Assembly: GCA_937951675.1 (NCBI GenBank)
Contig: CALFBI010000004.1
Location: 1 to 64,000 of the forward strand
Reading direction: 5' to 3'
DNA from: an uncultured Verrucomicrobiales bacterium
GTDB lineage: Bacteria > Verrucomicrobiota > Verrucomicrobiia > Verrucomicrobiales > Akkermansiaceae
DNA length: 64,000 nucleotides
Position numbers and translations under genes: made by a program. Shown here one piece after another: positions 59,449 through 64,000 of this stretch; within the stretch, counting starts at the first letter, position 1; each line of letters starts with the position of its first letter. The notes beneath the pieces were generated by a model, which was given only the letters and a program-made list of their open reading frames with translations, was not told the origin of the DNA and ran no database searches.

Positions 59449-60009
59449 GTGATCTTTTGGAGGACCCTACCTTATACTCTTATTTGCTGCGTGCTCTGCC
59501 AGTGCTCGCACTCTCCTCCTGCTCACGCATCTGGCTTCAATGGAGTAGATGGCCCTTTCGATTCCAATGGGAATTATGTAGAAGCTTGGGCTGACGACTC
59601 GCCGGCAAAAGTAAAAAAGAAAAAGAAGAAAGCCACGAAGAAGAAGAAAAAAACTTCTACAACTCGAGCTCACAAAAAGGAAATCAAGGCCCCGAAAAAA
59701 AGCCTTCCTTCTAAAAAACCTTCCTCAAGCACTTCTCAATCGAAGCCTAAACCGAAAATAACGCCTAAACCTAAGCCTAAGGCCACCACCAAATCTCGTC
59801 CGAAGCCTAAAGCAAAAGTGAAGGCTCAACCAAAGCCTCCGGTCAAAAAGCCGATCTCGCGTTCACGCTCTCATACCGTGGTGAAAGGTAACACTCTCTA
59901 TTCTCTGAGCCGCCAATACGGAGTCTCCGTCGCTGAAATCCAGAAAGCAAACAAGCTTTCTGGATCAACGATCAAGTTGGGGCAAGTTCTCAAAATCCCT
60001 CAAAAATAG
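59449..60009 (+). CDS. LysM lipoprotein with a Lys/Pro-rich linker
   Basis: A 186-residue protein starting with GTG at 59449. The signal has three cysteines in its end (ICCVLCQC), the last likely acylated. A long, highly basic linker (about 54-135) has repeats of KPKPK and KKKKK type. The LysM domain (about 140-184) contains HTVVKGNTLYSLSRQYGVS and IQKANKL, ending LGQVLKIPQK, so it binds peptidoglycan or related glycans. The linker probably spans the periplasm. No enzyme domain is present. Confidence 0.82.
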   Translation: MIFWRTLPYTLICCVLCQCSHSPPAHASGFNGVDGPFDSNGNYVEAWADDSPAKVKKKKKKATKKKKKTSTTRAHKKEIKAPKKSLPSKKPSSSTSQSKPKPKITPKPKPKATTKSRPKPKAKVKAQPKPPVKKPISRSRSHTVVKGNTLYSLSRQYGVSVAEIQKANKLSGSTIKLGQVLKIPQK

Positions 60010-60023
60010 AAACGGGGTCGCCT

Positions 60024-61133
60024 TTAACGAGGCGGATGTGACTGAATAAACGCAACGGCTTCTTCTACCGTCTCACATAATGAGATTGATTCCGCATAAG
60101 TCTTTGAACCAGCCTGCTTCAAAAGACATTCATAAATAGAGGTTTTTTCCCCAAAGTGTTCTTCTCCTAGAAAAACCATCGGACTAATGACCTCGTAAGT
60201 CTTATAATGGTTCTGAGCCGCATCCATGAAAACCTCTTGCGTCGTTCCCGCACTCCCCGGAGCAAAGACTACTCCATGAGTTGCTATTGCGAGAAGTCCA
60301 TCTTCTCGCAAACTATTTGAAAAATACTTCGCCACATGCACTGAAAACTGGTTCGTAGGCTCATGCCCATAAAACCAAGTGGGAACAGCCAAACTTGAAT
60401 GTCCTACTGGATAAGCCTCAATGACTTTTTGAGCGGCTGCCACAAACCCAGGATCGGAATACTTAGGCGCCCCCGCTAGAGATGAGATCACCTCGTCTAA
60501 TTGCTCATCTGATAAGTCTGCTAAATAGGCCCCAAGGTTTCCCGCCTCCATGATTCCTGGACCTCCTCCTGTTGCGACGAAATAACCAGCCTTAGTCAGG
60601 TCTCGCGCAAGATACACGACTTTTCTATAATAAGGATCCGTTCTGGAAGTGCTATGCCCTCCCATAATACCTACCACTTTTTTTGCTCCATCTTTTTCCT
60701 CTCGCCCTTCTAATAAATCCCCCAGGGCATCGTCGATGGCATGATCATGGATTCTCTGCATCAAAGCTTCAAAAACGGAAGGCTTGGTTCGGCCCTTTTC
60801 TACAAAATATTGATAAATTTTAAGATCTAAACTCTCATCCACACTTTCTGTCCACCCTTCCATTAACTCTTCTCGTGAATACAGCTTTGGCCGGTAAGGA
60901 CGGTAAGGCAGCTGAGGAATATCGGGGAAAAAGAGAGCTCCTTTCTGAGAGAGTTCGCATGCTCCTACCCCGTCAGGAAGCTGACAGCCTAAAAAAACAG
61001 CCTCTTCACAATCAAGCTTACCGAAATCAACCTCTCGCAAATCCAAGCCTTGAATCACTGCTTTTCTCAAAGAAGCCCCCTGTCGAAGAAGGGCGGTCAA
61101 AGTGTCAATTTCACGAACATATTTCCTAGTCAT
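60024..61133 (-). CDS. LOG-family nucleotide-binding protein with an N-terminal domain
   Basis: A 369-residue protein. The LOG/Rossmann part (about 150-360) has VVGIMGGHSTSRTDPYYR, FVATGGGPGIMEAGNLGAY (PGGxGT-like motif of the LOG family) and VFAPGSAGTTQEVFMDAA. The N-terminal about 100 residues carry AVIQGLDLREVDFGKLDCEE, a pentapeptide-like rhythm. Family members cleave nucleoside monophosphates or handle pyrimidine/purine nucleotides (for example PpnN). This member's extra N-terminal domain is unusual for cytokinin-type LOG. Confidence 0.75.
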   Translation of the reverse strand: MTRKYVREIDTLTALLRQGASLRKAVIQGLDLREVDFGKLDCEEAVFLGCQLPDGVGACELSQKGALFFPDIPQLPYRPYRPKLYSREELMEGWTESVDESLDLKIYQYFVEKGRTKPSVFEALMQRIHDHAIDDALGDLLEGREEKDGAKKVVGIMGGHSTSRTDPYYRKVVYLARDLTKAGYFVATGGGPGIMEAGNLGAYLADLSDEQLDEVISSLAGAPKYSDPGFVAAAQKVIEAYPVGHSSLAVPTWFYGHEPTNQFSVHVAKYFSNSLREDGLLAIATHGVVFAPGSAGTTQEVFMDAAQNHYKTYEVISPMVFLGEEHFGEKTSIYECLLKQAGSKTYAESISLCETVEEAVAFIQSHPPR

Positions 61134-61242
61134 TACCTCTAGGGTCTACGCCCGAATCGGAATAGATGCAAGAAAGGACCTTCACTTCTTCGATAAGAAT
61201 AGATTGAACATTTCATCATCTTCTTGCATCAAAAGAACCCAG

Positions 61243-61737
61243 ATGGGTGCCCCTCAAAAAATTGCAGTTCCAGAAAGAGAACTTCGTTTCACGCGAAATC
61301 AACAAGCAATCGCTTTTTACATCGGCGCTAGCTTTCTTATCAGCGTCTCGATCGTTCTGTGCGCGACGGCTTTCAGCGAAGCGCCTCCCCTCCATTGGGC
61401 TTGGTCTTTACTCCCCCTTCCTTTCGCTGCGGTTTGCCTGAAAACAGCTCTCTTTTGTTCTCGGCACGCCTACCTCATCTTATCACCTATTGGAGTAGAG
61501 GTCTTCCCCTTTAGAAAAGCGCAAAAGGAAATGCAAGTGGTCCAGTGGGGAGAGATCGATGATATTGAAACCAAAAGCAATCAGCTCCTCCTCCATTTTA
61601 ATCCCAAAAAAACAGCTGGAATGGTAATTACACTCAGACCTCTTAGACCTGCTCAGCGAAACCTATTACAAAGTGCGCTCCTCGGAGTCATGCAACAGCG
61701 ATCCTCTCCTCCATCTCCGGACTTGCAGAACAACTAA
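61243..61737 (+). CDS. Two-TM protein of unknown function
   Basis: A protein of about 164 residues starting at ATG 61243. Two hydrophobic segments (about 23-45 and 56-72) precede a PH-like soluble region (about 85-150) with LSPIGVEVFPFRKAQ and VVQWGEIDDIETKSNQLL, which may be a PH-domain-like fold (DUF304/YdbT type). It is 28 bp upstream of a YbjN-like gene, so the two are probably cotranscribed. Confidence 0.55.
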   Translation: MGAPQKIAVPERELRFTRNQQAIAFYIGASFLISVSIVLCATAFSEAPPLHWAWSLLPLPFAAVCLKTALFCSRHAYLILSPIGVEVFPFRKAQKEMQVVQWGEIDDIETKSNQLLLHFNPKKTAGMVITLRPLRPAQRNLLQSALLGVMQQRSSPPSPDLQNN

Positions 61738-61765
61738 TTTTCCTCAATCTTACGTCCTTTCTATT

Positions 61766-62287
61766 ATGAGCCAACCACATTCCTTACAGCTACAGTCCGT
61801 CTTAGACATTTTTGGTGAACAGGGCTGGCAATGCGAAACAGTAGAAGGAAGACAAGTCATCGAAACAGCTTTCGAAGCACATCACACTCGCGTCCATTTA
61901 CTGGCTCAAGTCTTTCCTGAACTAAATGCTTTAGCGATCGTCGCTGAATCTCCGCTGTCTTTTTCGGAAAAGCACCTTCCCTACGCCCTAGAATTACTCG
62001 TTCGCAGTAATAAACAGCTGACCCTCGGTAATTTCGAATACGACTTCGACCGTGAAATGGTGGTATTTAGACATAGCAATTTATTCGAAAAGGAAAAATA
62101 CGACCGCGACATCATCATCTCCATGGTTCATTGCGCCATTGCTGAGCTGGATCGCTTTATCCCTTACGCGGCCACTGTTCAGCAAACAGCCCCCGACTTA
62201 CTTGAGGACTTAAGTATTGAGCGCCTCCTGATGAGAGAAGACATGATGCCGCCGATCCCGGAAGATTCTGAAGAAGAAGAGTTCTAA
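61766..62287 (+). CDS. YbjN-like / T3SS-chaperone-fold protein
   Basis: A protein of about 173 residues starting at ATG 61766. The fold matches the YbjN domain: a first helix (LQSVLDIFGEQGWQCETVE), strands with RVHLLAQVFPELNALAIVAE, then a second helix HLPYALELLVRSNKQLTLGNFEYD and a final helix SMVHCAIAELDRFIPYA. The tail is acidic (PEDSEEEEF). The function is unknown; the end overlaps the convergent heme-protein gene by four bases. Confidence 0.65.
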   Translation: MSQPHSLQLQSVLDIFGEQGWQCETVEGRQVIETAFEAHHTRVHLLAQVFPELNALAIVAESPLSFSEKHLPYALELLVRSNKQLTLGNFEYDFDREMVVFRHSNLFEKEKYDRDIIISMVHCAIAELDRFIPYAATVQQTAPDLLEDLSIERLLMREDMMPPIPEDSEEEEF

Positions 62288-63624
62288 GGACCTTCTTCAG
62301 CTCGCGCCCAAATCTCAGGAAGCTCTTCGTAAGTAGCCAAGAGAATAGAAAAGATTCTCTTTCGCTCACGATTACCAAGATAATCGTATTTATCATCATC
62401 TCGCTCCCTCTTGAGGATCTTCCACAGCTTTTCTAAAACATGATCGTGAAGCTCAGGAGGTAACGCTTTAAAAGAATCTGAATAAATCATATACGAACAC
62501 CGATACTTAAAGAGGCGTTTATACAAACGCAGATCTCGTAGGGAATGCCCCGCTTGATCGGTCTTTTTTTGAGCGAGCCAATCCTTTCTCACCTTTTCAT
62601 CAGAAAAAATCCCCTCGCCTGGTAAAATGGCTTCATCATAGAAAAGAAGGTTTTCTAAAATCACTTCTGAAGTCGTTTCGAGAACTCTACTGACGCTTGT
62701 CCCTTTCGCCAGAGGATCTCTCCCTGGAGAAAGTTTTTCAAAAAACCACTGCGCGCGCCGAAAGTCGTAAGCTCCTTTAGTCACCTCATTATGCCAATCA
62801 ACTTGATGTGAGAGTAACGTCAACGGCAAGGCATCACTGGTATCAGTCATGTATCGAGAAAAATCCACCAAATCGGAAGCGTTAGCCAGAGTTCCTCCCT
62901 CTTGCTCACCCTTAAACTGATTTCCTCGGTGAGCAAACTCCTGCTTCATTCCTGTCACAAACCAACCGGCCCACCGCTTAGAGAACGGGGTCTTTGCTGA
63001 AACACTTAAAGCGGGACTGTTCGCGAGCTCTGTCCCGCTGCGATCAATCGTCACCGAACGCATCAAAAAACCTGGAACCCCTTTGGTCCGAGAGCCTGTA
63101 TGACAAGAAAGACAGGAAGAGTCCCGTTTTAAAATAGGGAGTCTACCCGCAATGGGTGGGGCGATTCGATAAAACAAAGTCCCCTTTTCACCGTCGGCAA
63201 ACATCACTTCTATTTCCCCTCCGGGAACATAACCTACATAATGGTTTTCATTAAAATAAAGAGCACGTGGACTCGTCGGGGCAATCAGGTTTTTTTGAAG
63301 ACTCGTCTTTGACATCACCAAAACTTGAGAATGCTTTGAAATTTCTAATCTCAGTAAAAGCTCCTCCAAAAAAAGCAAAGGGTTTCTCGTCCACACTCCC
63401 CCCTCTTTAGCCGCTTCTTCCATAAGTGAATGAAGCTCATTAGGTGCCTCCTTAGACGAATACCAAATGGGAGCCTCATCGTAATCATCTGCCATTAACG
63501 GAACCACGGGTGTGCCCAATATCAGCAACACCACTAATAGAGCCTTCTGAAATAATAGCCTACCAAAGATCATTAACACTTTCTCATCATGACGAATCCC
63601 AATGGTTTTTCGATCTAATTTCAT
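62284..63624 (-). CDS. Secreted mono-heme c-type protein of unknown function
   Basis: A protein of about 446 residues. ATG 63624 is chosen because a GAGG ribosome-binding site sits about five bases before it. A hydrophobic signal (about 18-45, ending PLMA) and one heme motif CLSCH (about 165) in DSSCLSCHTGSRTKGVPGF are present. The rest, such as APPIAGRLPILKRDSSCLSC and FVTGMKQEFAHRGNQFKG, resembles large heme-containing proteins of Planctomycetes and Verrucomicrobia. No enzymatic function can be assigned. Confidence 0.7.
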   Translation of the reverse strand: MKLDRKTIGIRHDEKVLMIFGRLLFQKALLVVLLILGTPVVPLMADDYDEAPIWYSSKEAPNELHSLMEEAAKEGGVWTRNPLLFLEELLLRLEISKHSQVLVMSKTSLQKNLIAPTSPRALYFNENHYVGYVPGGEIEVMFADGEKGTLFYRIAPPIAGRLPILKRDSSCLSCHTGSRTKGVPGFLMRSVTIDRSGTELANSPALSVSAKTPFSKRWAGWFVTGMKQEFAHRGNQFKGEQEGGTLANASDLVDFSRYMTDTSDALPLTLLSHQVDWHNEVTKGAYDFRRAQWFFEKLSPGRDPLAKGTSVSRVLETTSEVILENLLFYDEAILPGEGIFSDEKVRKDWLAQKKTDQAGHSLRDLRLYKRLFKYRCSYMIYSDSFKALPPELHDHVLEKLWKILKRERDDDKYDYLGNRERKRIFSILLATYEELPEIWARAEEGP

Positions 63625-63630
63625 TATCAC

Positions 63631-64000
63631 CTCAGCAAAAAATCCAAAATCCCTTTAAAAAGAAAACAACCCCGCCGACCGAAGCCAGCGAGGCTGCTAT
63701 TCCCCCCAAAAATGTTTTTGCACTCTATGGCCATCTTTAAATCTCGCAAGTGCAAAGTATTTCTTTTTTATTAGCCCCTCTTTTTTATATCCGGTTTCCG
63801 TTTTAGTCATTGATCACGCCATTCATCATAAGAGTCATCTCATTTGATTTGCTGACTGGTTCAAAATAATGCGCTCATAATTCCCCGCCACCCACACACA
63901 CAATTGCGAGATAAGTCGTGTTTCGCGCTTAGGTGATCGTCTCCTATTTCAGCTAAAAAAGCTGTCGGAATCATGGCCCACCCCCACTGGGTCCTAGAGT
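63631..64000. other. 370 bp with no supported gene
   Basis: The sequence upstream of the heme-protein gene. A minus-strand frame of 35 codons (63740-63636) and an ATG at 63974 on the plus strand running off the edge are the only frames of note, with no family signal. It probably contains the promoter of the heme-protein gene. Confidence 0.4.

Noticed and set aside
63636-63740. Possible 35-residue minus-strand peptide, and a hydrophobic stretch in a neighbouring frame
   Set aside because: No good start for the hydrophobic frame and no conservation evidence.
63974-64000. Possible gene start on the plus strand at the window edge
   Set aside because: Only nine codons are visible and no clear ribosome-binding site precedes them.
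1-64000. CRISPR array, prophage or integrated plasmid
   Set aside because: No regularly spaced repeats, phage structural gene set, integrase or replication gene was seen.

Overview
This 64 kb window looks like chromosome of a Verrucomicrobiota (Verrucomicrobia) bacterium, probably free-living, aerobic and Gram-negative. The strongest lineage evidence is a run of three prepilin-type genes matching the Verru_Chthon cassette families (48951-51372). Supporting traits are the very large SpvB/Rhs protein with LGQLK motifs at its N-terminus, SHD1-type domains in secreted proteins, many lipoproteins, and a TatC with a large periplasmic insertion. Two tRNA genes (Tyr, Cys) are present. There is no rRNA, no CRISPR array and no prophage.

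Region 1 (1-11.8 kb, accessory, all minus strand): a giant secreted SpvB/FG-GAP/Rhs protein with a C-terminal toxin, followed by a lipoprotein (probable immunity). Next comes a second, displaced Rhs tip carrying a DUF2778/Tlde1-like L,D-transpeptidase-fold toxin, broken by a frameshift, and a second lipoprotein whose start overlaps the toxin stop. That second immunity gene is cut off by a REP-type repeat and a Y1 (REP-associated) transposase running off the window edge. A fibre-like secreted protein lies upstream of rhs.

Region 2 (11.9-24.6 kb): tRNA-Tyr, class II aldolase, membrane proteins, an L,D-transpeptidase, aconitase B, two tiny Cys-rich lipoproteins (too short for usual gene calling), rlmB-uvrB, tRNA-Cys and GTP-type PEP carboxykinase.

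Region 3 (24.5-37.3 kb): three tandem paralogous secreted gluzincin-like proteins, one without its metal ligands and one with an internal stop. Then two HupE/UreJ-type membrane proteins flanking bioA, a CPBP protease, comF, accD and folC, followed by a trypsin-like lipoprotein.

Region 4 (37.3-47.9 kb): DUF481 outer-membrane protein, FAD protein, hotdog thioesterase, KH/R3H protein, amidase, rhodanese-like protein, tatC, EF-hand protein, dynamin-like GTPase, polysaccharide deacetylase, mtnP and a YafK-like protein.

Region 5 (47.9-64 kb): LacI regulator, prepilin cassette, rhomboid, an isolated nuoB-nuoC pair, an ECF sigma / one-TM protein / PDZ protein operon, a HAD-FolB fusion, DciA-like protein and ferredoxin, hemQ, LysM lipoprotein, LOG protein, a YbjN-like protein and a mono-heme secreted protein.

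The most promising material for something undescribed is the Rhs locus with two toxin/periplasmic-lipoprotein modules, the Cys-rich mini-lipoprotein pair, the HAD-FolB fusion, the sigma/PDZ operon and the TatC insertion. All functional calls are from reading the sequence; no database search was run.
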